Under the pieces are notes generated by a model that had not been told where the DNA came from, searched no databases, and was given only the letters and a program-made list of their open reading frames with translations. A stretch of 64,000 bases of DNA from Olsenella profusa F0195 (GTDB lineage Bacteria; Actinomycetota; Coriobacteriia; Coriobacteriales; Atopobiaceae). Position numbers and translations under genes: made by a program. Location of the stretch: assembly GCF_000468755.1 (NCBI RefSeq), contig NZ_AWEZ01000020.1, positions 1-64,000 of the forward strand, in the 5' to 3' direction. Numbering within the stretch: the stretch's first letter is position 1; each line of letters begins with the position of its first letter. Of the stretch, positions 36,182-43,959 are shown piece by piece.

Positions 36182-36268
36182 TGGTCGGGGCGGCGGGACT
36201 CGAACCCGCAAGGCCGCACGGCCACGTGCTCCTGGGGCACGCGCGTATGCCAGTTTCGCCACGCCCCG
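36182..36268 (-). tRNA. tRNA-Leu (CAG), phage-encoded
   Basis: Reading the minus strand, a perfect 7-bp acceptor stem (CGGGGCG/CGCCCCG), a 3-bp D stem, an anticodon stem CGTGC/GCACG with loop CCCAGGA, a long variable arm (GGCC/GGCC) and a T arm (GCGGG/CCCGC around TTCGAGT) fold into a class II tRNA. The CCA end is encoded. Anticodon CAG indicates leucine. Position 33 reads C instead of the almost invariant U. It lies 74 bases after the MuF toxin-like gene and just before the thioredoxin-like gene, in the same transcript. Confidence 0.85.
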
Positions 36269-36342
36269 AAATCGGGTATACTGCCAGTGACGCCGAGCTC
36301 CACCCGGGTATACGAACCAGAGCAGAGAATCGGCGTCATTCT

Positions 36343-37824
36343 TTATCTGAACACCCTCTCAAGAAGCTCGGTGAGGGCGACTATTACCTTTATATCGCCC
36401 TTCTTAATCATCTCCTGCAGCACCTCTTCCTCCTGGGTATCGGTGAGCGTGCGGAGAGATAGGTCTACGATGACGTTCTCGCTTTGCCGTGCTGCATCGC
36501 CTATCCTCACCTTTGCCTTGTATGCGCTGCGTGTGCCGAGGCGTTTCATCTCATAAGGAATACCGTCAAGAAGCATGTCTGCGTTGTGTGATCCCGGTTT
36601 GCTCGATTCGAGCTTGAATCTCACCTTGTGGCCGTTCCTGGCGAGCCACGTTGCCGCCTGAATCTCCTTGGCCTTGGGCTTCGCCCTGTACTCGGCGCTC
36701 ACGCGCCCGTCCGATATCGAAGACAGGTAGGCGTTCACCGTCTCGTCATAGCCCCTGCGGCTCTTGCCGGTGGCCCTGTAGTCCCTCCAGACGCGCCCGA
36801 AGTCGCTTTCGATGCGGCCGCATTCGTCCTGGACGGCGCGCGCCCTCTTCGCACGCTCGCCATCATCCGTCATGCGCCTGGCGGCAAGCTCGGCACGCTT
36901 GGCGTCCACCTGCTGGCGCGTCCAGGCGTCCCAGTCGTCGACGGCCGGCGCTATCTGGCAGCGGCAGTTCGGGTGTATCGGTGGCAGGTTCACTCCGGGC
37001 ATGGCGTCCTCGACGCGGAACGTCTTGCCGGTGAGGCCCGAGCACTCGGAGCACGTGCGCTCGTCGCCTATCGGCTCGACGCGGTACTCCTCGAAGCCCT
37101 CGCGGGCGAGCTCCGCGAGCTGGGCCTGGCGCGAGACGTAGGTGCCCTCGGTATAGACCAGGCGCATGACGCTCGACTCGGAGACGCCCACGAACCGCTT
37201 TGACACGGCGTCCGCCAGGCGCCGGTAGGACTCGCCCCGCGCCAGGGCCTTGGCCATGTCGTCCTGGACGTAGGCTGCAACCTTGTCAGCGTTGTTCCAG
37301 ACCCTCTGGCTGTAGCTCTCGCCAGCATTCCAGGGCGTCCCGACGAAGCGGCGGATCGTGTCGTCGTCCATCGAGTGGAACGACCTGCCGTAGCCCATCG
37401 CCTCTGCCACCGCGTTGGCGCCGCGCGCCGCCTGGCGGGCGAAGTGGGCGCCAAGGCCGTCCGTCGCCTGGGCTGTGGCACGCGCCAGGTGGAGCCTGGC
37501 CGACGCCTGGAGCCCCTCGAGGCGGTCAAGCTTGTAGATGCTCTTGCGTATGGCGACCATGTCGGCCTTGTCTGGGTGGGCCGTGGCCCATGCGTCGCAG
37601 TCGCGCATGAGCAGGTCGCGGTCTGCCTCGTCCATCGCCTCCAGCATCGTGCGGTAGCGCAGGACGCCGTCCTGCCCGTACCGCTCGTAGTAGCTCGCAA
37701 TCTCCTTGGAGAGGTCGGCCATCTCGGTCTCGTAGGCCCTGGACACGCGCCTTGCGAGGGCGTGCTCGTCTGACTCCATGGCCGCGTCAGCCCTCGCGAT
37801 GCGACGCTCCCAGTAGGTGGCCAC
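36343..37824 (-). CDS. MuF/SPP1-gp7 minor head protein with C-terminal nuclease-like toxin domain
   Basis: The product is 493 aa, starting at a GTG directly after the portal stop. Residues about 170-300 are the MuF/SPP1 gp7 domain, ending with the Cys/His-rich TCSECSG... HPNCRC. Residues about 383-493 are an extra domain (EIQAATWLARNGHKV, NADMLLDG, YEMKR, NVIVDLS) resembling the PD-(D/E)xK-type C-terminal toxin domain of CdiA-like contact toxins. Asp416, Glu425 and Lys427 would be the catalytic set. MuF proteins ride in the capsid, so the toxin could enter the cell with DNA. Confidence 0.82.
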   Translation of the reverse strand: MATYWERRIARADAAMESDEHALARRVSRAYETEMADLSKEIASYYERYGQDGVLRYRTMLEAMDEADRDLLMRDCDAWATAHPDKADMVAIRKSIYKLDRLEGLQASARLHLARATAQATDGLGAHFARQAARGANAVAEAMGYGRSFHSMDDDTIRRFVGTPWNAGESYSQRVWNNADKVAAYVQDDMAKALARGESYRRLADAVSKRFVGVSESSVMRLVYTEGTYVSRQAQLAELAREGFEEYRVEPIGDERTCSECSGLTGKTFRVEDAMPGVNLPPIHPNCRCQIAPAVDDWDAWTRQQVDAKRAELAARRMTDDGERAKRARAVQDECGRIESDFGRVWRDYRATGKSRRGYDETVNAYLSSISDGRVSAEYRAKPKAKEIQAATWLARNGHKVRFKLESSKPGSHNADMLLDGIPYEMKRLGTRSAYKAKVRIGDAARQSENVIVDLSLRTLTDTQEEEVLQEMIKKGDIKVIVALTELLERVFR

Positions 37825-39195
37825 CTACCCCTCCTGACCGCCCCTCTGGGGCACCAGCGCGGCGGCGCGCGCCTCCTGCTCGTCCGCCTTGCGGCGCATC
37901 TCCGCCTTGGGGTCGGGGACGTTGGAGAGCACGGAGAGCTGCGTCTCCTCGGACGTGATGCCCGAGAGGTTGCCGGCTATCTGCGATTCCTCCAGCAAGT
38001 TGTTCGGCAGGTTGCGCGTCATGATGACCTGCACGCCCTCCCACGCGTCCGGAGAGAGCGAGTTGCCCGCGTAGCCGCAGAGCAGCATGTGACGCCGACC
38101 AAGCCCGCGCTTGAACTTGCGCTCCTTGACGAGGGCGAGATCACTCATGGCCTGAAGGCGGTACTTGATGGCGATACCGCTCGAGGTGTCGAAGCTCTCC
38201 GAGCTGAGGTCTGAGACCATCGAGAGCGTGAAGATGAGCCTCTCGAGGCGGTCTATCAGGTGCTCCTGCGTCCCGTCCGCATCCGGTTTCGGCAGGAAGT
38301 CAACGACCACGTTTGACGCGTCGCGGCCCTCCAGGTTGATGATGCGCGAGTCACGCAGGTTCTTGAGCGTCTCTTCATCGAGGTGCGCGCCGAGTATCTT
38401 GAGGTAGGCGTCGGCGTAGTACTCTACGTCGTTGGCCTTCTCGCTGAGCGCCTTGTCGTGAGCCTCTATGAGCGTGATTACGCCCTCGAAGAGGCCCTGG
38501 CGCTCCTCGTTGTCCACGTACTCGACGGCCGGTACGTCCGGGAAGCCGTGCTCGGTCGCCTCACCGAACCTCACCGTCCCGCCGACGAGTTCGAACGGCG
38601 TCTCGTACGTGGCGTCGTACAGTGTCCCGCGAAGCGTGTCAGGACGGTTGTCGAACCTGTTGTCATCGCGCCAGAAGCGTACGGCCCAGAACACCTTGCC
38701 AGCTACGCTGTCATCGCGGATGAGGAACATGTTCATCGGGCTCACGAACGTGCTGTGCGGCTCTGCCATCCAGTCGCGCCACATGACCTCGTACGACTGG
38801 CCGTAGATATCAGCGAGCTTGCTCAGCTCGGCGTTGAGGTCGTCGACGTCGTTAGCGGAACCCCACGCGTTGAGCCATTGGATGGTGGCGTCATCGTCAC
38901 CCAGGAGCTTTGCCGGGCGTCCGAGGAAGTAGCCGACCATGGAGTCCACGATCTGGCGGGCGTAGTTGGCGACGAGGCGGTTGTCGGGCTTGTACTCCGC
39001 CTTAGCCGCCTGGTGCAGGATCGCGTGGTCGCCCTCGTACTCCCTGCGCAGCATCGCCAGCCTTGGGAGGTGGCTGGCCTTGTAGTCGCTCAGCATCGAT
39101 GCGAGCAGGTCTCCGGTGAGCTCCGTCCCGTCAGGCACGCGGTATCCGCCGCACGGCTCGTAGGTCGCGGCGTCAGCCGCCTTGCTGTCGGCCAC
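37825..39195 (-). CDS. Portal protein (SPP1 gp6-like)
   Basis: From a GTG at 39195, in a TAGTG junction with the terminase stop and with GGGAGGG upstream, the product is 456 aa. The central part (KPDNRLVANYARQIVDSMVGYFLGRP) and the aromatic/acidic stretch that follows match the phage portal Gp6 family. Twelve copies should form the packaging channel. It lies between the large terminase and the MuF gene, the standard order. Confidence 0.9.
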   Translation of the reverse strand: MADSKAADAATYEPCGGYRVPDGTELTGDLLASMLSDYKASHLPRLAMLRREYEGDHAILHQAAKAEYKPDNRLVANYARQIVDSMVGYFLGRPAKLLGDDDATIQWLNAWGSANDVDDLNAELSKLADIYGQSYEVMWRDWMAEPHSTFVSPMNMFLIRDDSVAGKVFWAVRFWRDDNRFDNRPDTLRGTLYDATYETPFELVGGTVRFGEATEHGFPDVPAVEYVDNEERQGLFEGVITLIEAHDKALSEKANDVEYYADAYLKILGAHLDEETLKNLRDSRIINLEGRDASNVVVDFLPKPDADGTQEHLIDRLERLIFTLSMVSDLSSESFDTSSGIAIKYRLQAMSDLALVKERKFKRGLGRRHMLLCGYAGNSLSPDAWEGVQVIMTRNLPNNLLEESQIAGNLSGITSEETQLSVLSNVPDPKAEMRRKADEQEARAAALVPQRGGQEG

Positions 39196-40484
39196 TATAT
39201 CCCTCCCCTGAAGAGATGCACCCTCGGCGCGTCGTCGTGGAGCCTGATGGCGCACGCCAGCGAGTCGGGCGCATCGTCGTGCTCGGCGCCCTCCGTGTAG
39301 TCCATGACCTCGTCCCAGTAGGCCGCGCTGGCGTCGCGTGCGCTGTCATAGCGCACGAGGTCGGCCCAGCGCCCACGGGCGTGGGTGGATATCTTGACGA
39401 ACTTGTTGGCGCTCTCCTGGTACGTGGAGACGGGAAGGCCCATGCCGCGCATCCTCTCGGCCAGGTAGCCCTTGTCGGCGTTGCGCTCGCACCATACCGT
39501 ACCGAGCCTGAGCGTCTCGTGGAGCTCCATGATGCGGGCCATGCAGCGGTCGACGTGCGTCTCGCGGAAGAGCTCGCCGTGGACGTATGGCCTGCCGTCG
39601 TGCCAGGCGATGCAGGTGACGGCCGTGCCATCGCTCCCGCCATACGCCGCGTCGACGTGCATCAGTCCGTCGTACAGCAGCGTCTGGTCGGCGAACGCCT
39701 CTGGCTCGCCCTCGAACACCGCGCCATCCTGGGCCACATGGCGAAGCTCGTAGTTCGCGGCGAAGAGCGAGCGCGTCATGGCCTTGCGCAGGTCTGCGGC
39801 CTCACCGTCCGACACGAGGCCGGTTGAGTCCCACGGCCAACGCTCCGGCTCTGGCATGAGCTGGAAGGCGTCATCCCTGTGCCACGGTGTGCCCGTGTTG
39901 ACGATGCGGCCGCCCCTGTTGCGGACGTTCTGAAGCTCGCGGTAGAACGCCTTGGTTGCCTCGCGCTCCGCCCTCGACGCCCTGTCCCTGAGCGTGACGA
40001 CGTCATCCGTGAAGACCACGTCGTAGTGCTTGCCCGTGAGCGATTCGCCGATGCCGTATCCCGAGAGCTGCGGAAGGCCCGAGACGTTGCATGCGAGGTC
40101 GGTGCTTATCGCCGTCGAGCTTGCCGACGTCACTCGCGCTGGCCGGCCGTATATCGTCTCGATGACCATGGCCGACGTGTCGGAGCAGAGCATGCGGGCC
40201 ACCGCCGACATGACTTCCTCGACGTCCGGGGACGCCTTGCGAAAGAAGCCGACGGTTAGCTGTGGCTTGGTGACCATTAGCAGCCAGAGGGCCACCTTGA
40301 CGCAGGTGGTCTTGTACGAGCCTCGGTGCGCCTGAAGCGTCCAGTCTCCGTCGCCGAACGCCATACGGCGTATCCATCCGTCGTGCAATGGCTCGACGAG
40401 CCTGTCGTAGCCCATCATGCGGGCGAGCCTGACAGAGTGTGACGCCATGACGCGTGCAAGGGCCTGCGCCCTGCTAGCCGCCAT
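39195..40484 (-). CDS. Terminase large subunit
   Basis: This 429-aa protein has an ATPase domain with Walker A AHRGSYKTT (residues 52-60) and Walker B YDVVFTDD (Asp160/161), and a C-terminal nuclease domain with HVDAAYGGSDGTAV and EHDDAPDSLA. It translocates and cuts phage DNA at the portal. It overlaps the small subunit gene by 11 bp. Confidence 0.93.
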   Translation of the reverse strand: MAASRAQALARVMASHSVRLARMMGYDRLVEPLHDGWIRRMAFGDGDWTLQAHRGSYKTTCVKVALWLLMVTKPQLTVGFFRKASPDVEEVMSAVARMLCSDTSAMVIETIYGRPARVTSASSTAISTDLACNVSGLPQLSGYGIGESLTGKHYDVVFTDDVVTLRDRASRAEREATKAFYRELQNVRNRGGRIVNTGTPWHRDDAFQLMPEPERWPWDSTGLVSDGEAADLRKAMTRSLFAANYELRHVAQDGAVFEGEPEAFADQTLLYDGLMHVDAAYGGSDGTAVTCIAWHDGRPYVHGELFRETHVDRCMARIMELHETLRLGTVWCERNADKGYLAERMRGMGLPVSTYQESANKFVKISTHARGRWADLVRYDSARDASAAYWDEVMDYTEGAEHDDAPDSLACAIRLHDDAPRVHLFRGGI

Positions 40485-40872
40485 CGTCCATAGCCACGTC
40501 CAGCAGGTGCGAGAACGCCTCCGCGCTCTCCCTGGACGGAGCGGTAAGCTCCACGCGGTCGCTCGGCCTCTGGCCTGACGTGTCGCGGATGAACTCGGCT
40601 GCCTTGGTGTCTCCAGCCATGGCCTTGCGGAGCTGCGCCAGCGCGATGGCCTGCCCGACGGTCATGTTCTTGCCGTCCATGCCGTCCATCGTGCCGGCCG
40701 AGGTGACGCCGCCCTTGTGCAGAGGCATGTCGAGCATGTCGCGGAAGGTCTCGCGCATGTCCCTGCGCTCACGGCGCTTCCTCGCCGAGGCCTTGCCCGC
40801 CTTGCTTGCGTTGGCTCGGCGCTGGCTCGGCGTGCGCGCGTCGTTAGGCACGAGGTTCTCTGGGTTAGCCAT
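40474..40872 (-). CDS. Terminase small subunit-like
   Basis: This 132-aa protein is very basic near the N-terminus (RRANASKAGKASARKRRERRD) and then has the pattern MTVGQAIALAQLRKAMAGDTKAAEFIRD seen in DUF5681-like small terminase proteins. It should bind the packaging site and hand DNA to the large subunit. It is the gene immediately before the large subunit. Confidence 0.8.
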   Translation of the reverse strand: MANPENLVPNDARTPSQRRANASKAGKASARKRRERRDMRETFRDMLDMPLHKGGVTSAGTMDGMDGKNMTVGQAIALAQLRKAMAGDTKAAEFIRDTSGQRPSDRVELTAPSRESAEAFSHLLDVAMDDGG

Positions 40873-41065
40873 GGTGCCTCGCCGCCCTCAGGTCGACGGG
40901 GCTCGCGACGTTGCGCATGCACTCGACCACGCCGTCATACCGGCGCTCGACGTATGCCAGGGCGTCGGCGTCCACGCCACGCTCGAGGAGGGCACGTCTC
41001 ATCGCCACCGCCATCCGTGTCGTATGCCTGGCGGCGATGCGTGCGATGTCGAAGAGCGTCACCAT
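40865..41065 (-). CDS. Small hypothetical protein before terminase
   Basis: From the ATG at 41065 (GGGGGTGC upstream) the product is 66 aa, helical, with a basic middle (RHTTRMAVAMRRALLERG). It overlaps the small terminase gene by 8 bp. The longer frame start at 41113 is less likely. It could be a DNA-binding helper, but no family is recognised. Confidence 0.5.
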   Translation of the reverse strand: MVTLFDIARIAARHTTRMAVAMRRALLERGVDADALAYVERRYDGVVECMRNVASPVDLRAARHHG

Positions 41066-41150
41066 GCACCCCCATGCGCAAAAGGGGCCACAGGCATAAG
41101 CCCATGGCCCCACCGGTCAATCTCAGCACGATACCCTTATACCACCAATC

Positions 41151-41190
41151 ACCTGGCACGACCTGGCAGAACCCGGCACGACCCGGCAAT
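41151..41190. repeat. Four phased 10-bp repeats near the terminase genes
   Basis: Four uninterrupted 10-bp units with consensus ACCYGGCA plus two variable bases start at 41151, 41161, 41171 and 41181. The 10-bp period puts every unit on the same face of the helix. They lie about 90 bp upstream of the small gene at 40865, in the only long gap of the late region, which suits a terminase recognition site or another multimer-binding site. Confidence 0.7.
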
Positions 41191-41219
41191 TTTCCTGGCG
41201 CGTGACTAAAGCGCGCGCC

Positions 41220-41241
41220 TATGTCTGGAACCTATGACATA
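41220..41241. promoter_or_regulatory. TATGTC/GACATA inverted repeat in the late leader
   Basis: A 6-bp dyad with a 10-bp spacer lies between the phased repeats and the late-regulator gene, close to AT-rich sequence (CTTAATCCATTAATC). It is placed where the late promoter and its activator site would be. Confidence 0.4.
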
Positions 41242-41303
41242 AGGTGTCGGAAATCACGGGGTCTTAATCCATTAATCTGAATAGACACGCGATTCCAATC
41301 ATT

Positions 41304-41819
41304 TTACCCCTCGGCAAGCCCCAGGCCGTCCCTCATGCGGTCGAGCCCGTAGGCGTCGATGGTGTCGCAGGCGACGCGCACGGCGTCCCTGCACCAACGC
41401 TCGCTCATGCCGCACCCCTCGGCCACCTCTGGCCAGGTTGCCGCGGCGCAGAAGCGCCACCACAGGCAGTCGGCGTACTGCGATCCAAGCATGGAGCACA
41501 CGCCTCCCGACCCGGTCTGCCCCGAGCCGTATATGACGTCGCAGCACAGGTCTATGAGCGCGTAGTCCTCACTCTGTCGGCTCCTGACGCGCTCCTCGTA
41601 GTCCATGCGCTCGTCGGTGGCGCGCATCTGGTCTGCCCTGTGCCCGCTCCTGCCGTGGGCGTCGTACGACTGTGGCCTCACGCCCTCGCGCGACTCCATG
41701 CGTGCCAGCGACCGCCTGATGCGCTCGGCGTCCCTTGCCGCCTCGCGCGTCGCCTCGAAGAGGTCGATTGCCGTCGCATACGAGTTCCCTGTCTCCAAGA
41801 TTCCACCCCAGACCGCCAT
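41304..41819 (-). CDS. Late-gene regulator-like protein with C-terminal HTH
   Basis: The product is 171 aa from the ATG at 41819. The first 70 residues are helical with an Arg/Glu-rich segment; the C-terminal part (WPEVAEGCGMSERWCRDAVRVACDTID) is a sigma-region-4-like helix-turn-helix. Size, position right before the terminase genes and HTH style match ArpU/RinA-type late activators. It probably switches on the packaging and structural operon from the leader at 41.07-41.30 kb. Confidence 0.68.
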   Translation of the reverse strand: MAVWGGILETGNSYATAIDLFEATREAARDAERIRRSLARMESREGVRPQSYDAHGRSGHRADQMRATDERMDYEERVRSRQSEDYALIDLCCDVIYGSGQTGSGGVCSMLGSQYADCLWWRFCAAATWPEVAEGCGMSERWCRDAVRVACDTIDAYGLDRMRDGLGLAEG

Positions 41820-41842
41820 TCCGCCATCAGTCACCAGGATCG

Positions 41843-42025
41843 TCAATCGTCGGCATGCATGGACCTGTACCGCTCGCAGGAGACGATCTCGTTGACCGCC
41901 GTGTCCTTGCGCGCGCCCGCATAGCCGAGGCATACGCCCTCGTCGCGGGCGAGCTGCCTCAGCTCCCTCATCGTCATGCGCATGAGCTCGTCGCGCCTCG
42001 CGCTCTCATCGAACTCGTTGACCAT
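41843..42025 (-). CDS. Small Rho-N/SAP-like protein
   Basis: This 60-aa protein (MTMRELRQLARDEGVCLGYAG... DTAVNEIVSCE) resembles the SAP/Rho N-terminal helix-extended-helix nucleic-acid-binding motif. GGAGGAACGCG precedes its ATG. It is one of a string of tiny genes with overlapping ends on the minus strand. Confidence 0.65.
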   Translation of the reverse strand: MVNEFDESARRDELMRMTMRELRQLARDEGVCLGYAGARKDTAVNEIVSCERYRSMHADD

Positions 42026-42119
42026 CGCGTTCCTCCATCCTCAGCCTGTACCTGCACTCGTACGCCCTGCACGTCAGCGCGCGGAGCACCGGGCATTGCC
42101 TGTGGTCACATCGTGGCAT
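42006..42119 (-). CDS. Tiny Cys-rich protein, paralogue of the gene at 42797
   Basis: From the ATG at 42119 (GGAGGGCAC upstream) the product is 37 aa, with PVLRALTCRAYECRYRLR, nearly identical to a stretch in the product at 42797. The DNA is also similar, so it looks like a tandem duplication with deletion of the N-terminal CxxC pair. It overlaps the Lar-like gene by 46 bp. Confidence 0.55.
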   Translation of the reverse strand: MPRCDHRQCPVLRALTCRAYECRYRLRMEERDGQRVR

Positions 42120-42304
42120 GTGCCCTCCGTCCTGCGGTTCCACGCCTCGATTGCCTGGGCAGCGTTCTGCCACCATCCGGAGTCGACCTGTCCCATGCAA
42201 TCAGGACACACGACCCTGTAGCGCCATTGGCCTTCGTGGTGCTCGTACCTTTCCACGATGGCGGACGTGCCGCCGCAGAAGGGACAGGGCTTAAGCTCAC
42301 TCAT
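42074..42304 (-). CDS. Lar family restriction alleviation-like protein
   Basis: The product is 76 aa. The N-terminus MSELKPCPFCGG and later VCPDCMGQV with QAIEAWNRR match the Lar family, small zinc-ribbon proteins named after Rac prophage Lar, which eases type I restriction. GAGGGG lies eight bases before the ATG at 42304. It may protect incoming phage DNA. Confidence 0.82.
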   Translation of the reverse strand: MSELKPCPFCGGTSAIVERYEHHEGQWRYRVVCPDCMGQVDSGWWQNAAQAIEAWNRRTEGTCHDVTTGNARCSAR

Positions 42305-42485
42305 CCCCGTCACCCCTCATCTCGCGCAGCAGGTCGGTGTGCGCGGAGTTCCACCTGCCGTGCGCCCGCCCGAACGACGTTGCCTCGCTCTCCGACATGC
42401 GCTCCCCGAGCGCGGCCGAGAGGATGCCCACCATGCCGTACAGTGCCTCCAGGCACTTGAGCAGTGCCTCGTCACGCTCACTCAT
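42297..42485 (-). CDS. Small hypothetical protein
   Basis: This 62-aa helical protein (MSERDEALLKCLEALYGMVGILS...) has no recognised family. It overlaps genes on both sides by a few bases, which supports translation as part of the early operon. Confidence 0.55.
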   Translation of the reverse strand: MSERDEALLKCLEALYGMVGILSAALGERMSESEATSFGRAHGRWNSAHTDLLREMRGDGDE

Positions 42486-42807
42486 CCGTGTCTCCCCTCA
42501 TGACCCTCGCACCACAGCAGGCGCAGTGGCGCGGCAGCAGTGTCCTCCCGTCCCGCAGGGAGACGCCCAGGGAGCTGTCGCACTCGGAGCACACCAGCTC
42601 GTCGTCATTACTCGTGTCCGAGCGCACGGCGCGGCACGTCGGATCGATGAGGTCGGCGATACGGAGAATGAGCCGCTTTCTCTCACTGATATACATCTCG
42701 ATTGGCATCCTCCCGAAAACCGCATTGAACACCGCCTTTTCGTCATAGAACCCCATCTCGGCCCTTAGCCTCTCGGCCACCTCGCGCCTCTCGTCACTAG
42801 CTGCCAT
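42478..42807 (-). CDS. Small protein with zinc-ribbon C-terminus
   Basis: From the ATG at 42807 the product is 109 aa, with an N-terminal helical part and C-terminal CxxC pairs (LVCSECDSS and HCACCGAR), so it probably binds zinc. It overlaps the next gene by 8 bp. Function unknown; it resembles other small early phage proteins of gut Actinobacteria. Confidence 0.6.
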   Translation of the reverse strand: MAASDERREVAERLRAEMGFYDEKAVFNAVFGRMPIEMYISERKRLILRIADLIDPTCRAVRSDTSNDDELVCSECDSSLGVSLRDGRTLLPRHCACCGARVMRGDTDE

Positions 42808-42985
42808 CGTTCGCACTTCCTATCCTCAACCTGTACCTGCACTCGTACGCCCTGCACGTCATCGCCCGGAGCACGGGGTGCAGCTGAATCTGCCCGCCAC
42901 GGACAATGCACTTCCACACGTCCGGTATTTTCGGGTGCGGGCCGAGGACGCACCGCGAGTGCTCGCAGTCCTCACATCTGCGCAT
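42797..42985 (-). CDS. Small Cys-rich protein
   Basis: This 62-aa protein starts MRRCEDCEHSRC with GGAGGG upstream, and its C-terminal PVLRAMTCRAYECRYRLR matches the product at 42006. The six cysteines suggest metal binding. It is in the string of overlapping early genes. Confidence 0.6.
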   Translation of the reverse strand: MRRCEDCEHSRCVLGPHPKIPDVWKCIVRGGQIQLHPVLRAMTCRAYECRYRLRIGSANDGS

Positions 42986-43193
42986 CGTCCCTCCTCTCGC
43001 CCCAAGCGCAGAAGCCGTCTGGATCCGCCTGCGGAAGGTCGGCCAGGTCGCAGCCGATTGCCTCGTCCCAATCCCACAGTCCCCCCCAGTGCTCGCACTC
43101 GCGGCACCGCACGACCCTCTCCCGCACGGCGTCGCCGCCGAGGAGGACGTCGGCAACCATCAGCTCGGCCACGTACTCGCCCATGCCGCTCAT
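42972..43193 (-). CDS. Small Cys-rich protein
   Basis: From the ATG at 43193 the product is 73 aa with VRCRECEHW and later CDLADLPQADPDGFC, spaced like a zinc-binding phage protein. The ribosome site is weak, but it overlaps both neighbours. The rest of this long frame upstream is shadow. Confidence 0.55.
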   Translation of the reverse strand: MSGMGEYVAELMVADVLLGGDAVRERVVRCRECEHWGGLWDWDEAIGCDLADLPQADPDGFCAWGERRDDAQM

Positions 43194-43489
43194 CGCTTGC
43201 CATCTCCAGTCTTGATGTTGTGGACGTCGTGCACGCACCTCATGCACACGTCCCTGTCGTAGTCCGGGCACTCGGCGTCGAACCTGTGGTGCCCGATGCC
43301 CGGCACCGCCCGCGCGGCCTCCTCCGCCGTGGCGGGGCGCAGGCACTCCCTCGGGGTGAGCGCCGCCGTGCATCCCTCGTGGTAGCAGACGTACCAGCCG
43401 GTCCGGCCGCGCCCAGCGACGCGCCCGACCCGCACCTGCCCGATGCCCAGGTCGTATGCGACGTAGTCGCCGTATCCGTACTTGCTCAT
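43190..43489 (-). CDS. Hypothetical early phage protein
   Basis: This 99-aa protein begins MSKYGYGDYVAYDLGIGQVRVGRV, a small beta-barrel-like opening, and ends with Cys/His pairs (CMRCVHDVH). It overlaps the methyltransferase gene by 4 bp. No family recognised. Confidence 0.6.
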   Translation of the reverse strand: MSKYGYGDYVAYDLGIGQVRVGRVAGRGRTGWYVCYHEGCTAALTPRECLRPATAEEAARAVPGIGHHRFDAECPDYDRDVCMRCVHDVHNIKTGDGKR

Positions 43490-43959
43490 AAGTCATCCTC
43501 CTTGAGGAAAAGAATCCAGTGCGTCTTGCTCGCCTTCGGCCTGCGGTTGCCCAGGAGCGGCCTTGCCGGGCAGCAGGACAGCACGTCCATGAGGGGTATG
43601 TGGTACTCGTACCACTTGAAGACGAGCGTGCCGCCCGGCCTGAGCACGCGCAGGCACTCGGAGAAGCCCGCCGAGAGGTCGTCGCGCCACCCCTTGGGGT
43701 CGAGCCTGCCGTACTTGTCCACCTGCCAGCCCGCCCCCACCTCAAGGTGCGGAGGGTCGAAGACGACCAGCGAGAAAGACTCGTCCGGGAAGGGCAGGTC
43801 GCGGAAGTCGGCCACCAGGTCAGGCTCCACGTCGAGCGCACGACCGTCGCAGAGGACCTTGTGGCGCGGATTGAGGTCACAGAATGTGACGCGCTGGTCT
43901 TCCTTGTCGAAGTAGAAGCTCCTCGGCCCGCAGGCCACATCCAGCGCCGGTGTCATCAC
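43486..43959 (-). CDS. Class I SAM-dependent methyltransferase
   Basis: This 157-aa protein begins with the SAM-binding motif ALDVACGPRSFYF and has the catalytic-type FDPPHL and a C-terminal LVFKWYEY strand. The DPPH tetrapeptide resembles the DPPY/NPPY motif of amino-DNA methyltransferases. It lacks a visible recognition domain, so it is small for a full DNA methyltransferase; target recognition may be minimal. It could modify phage DNA against host restriction. Confidence 0.8.
   Translation of the reverse strand: MMTPALDVACGPRSFYFDKEDQRVTFCDLNPRHKVLCDGRALDVEPDLVADFRDLPFPDESFSLVVFDPPHLEVGAGWQVDKYGRLDPKGWRDDLSAGFSECLRVLRPGGTLVFKWYEYHIPLMDVLSCCPARPLLGNRRPKASKTHWILFLKEDDL

Noticed and set aside
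36182-36268. tRNA as phage attachment site
   Set aside because: It is in the middle of the prophage and complete; the duplicated core is at cysE instead.
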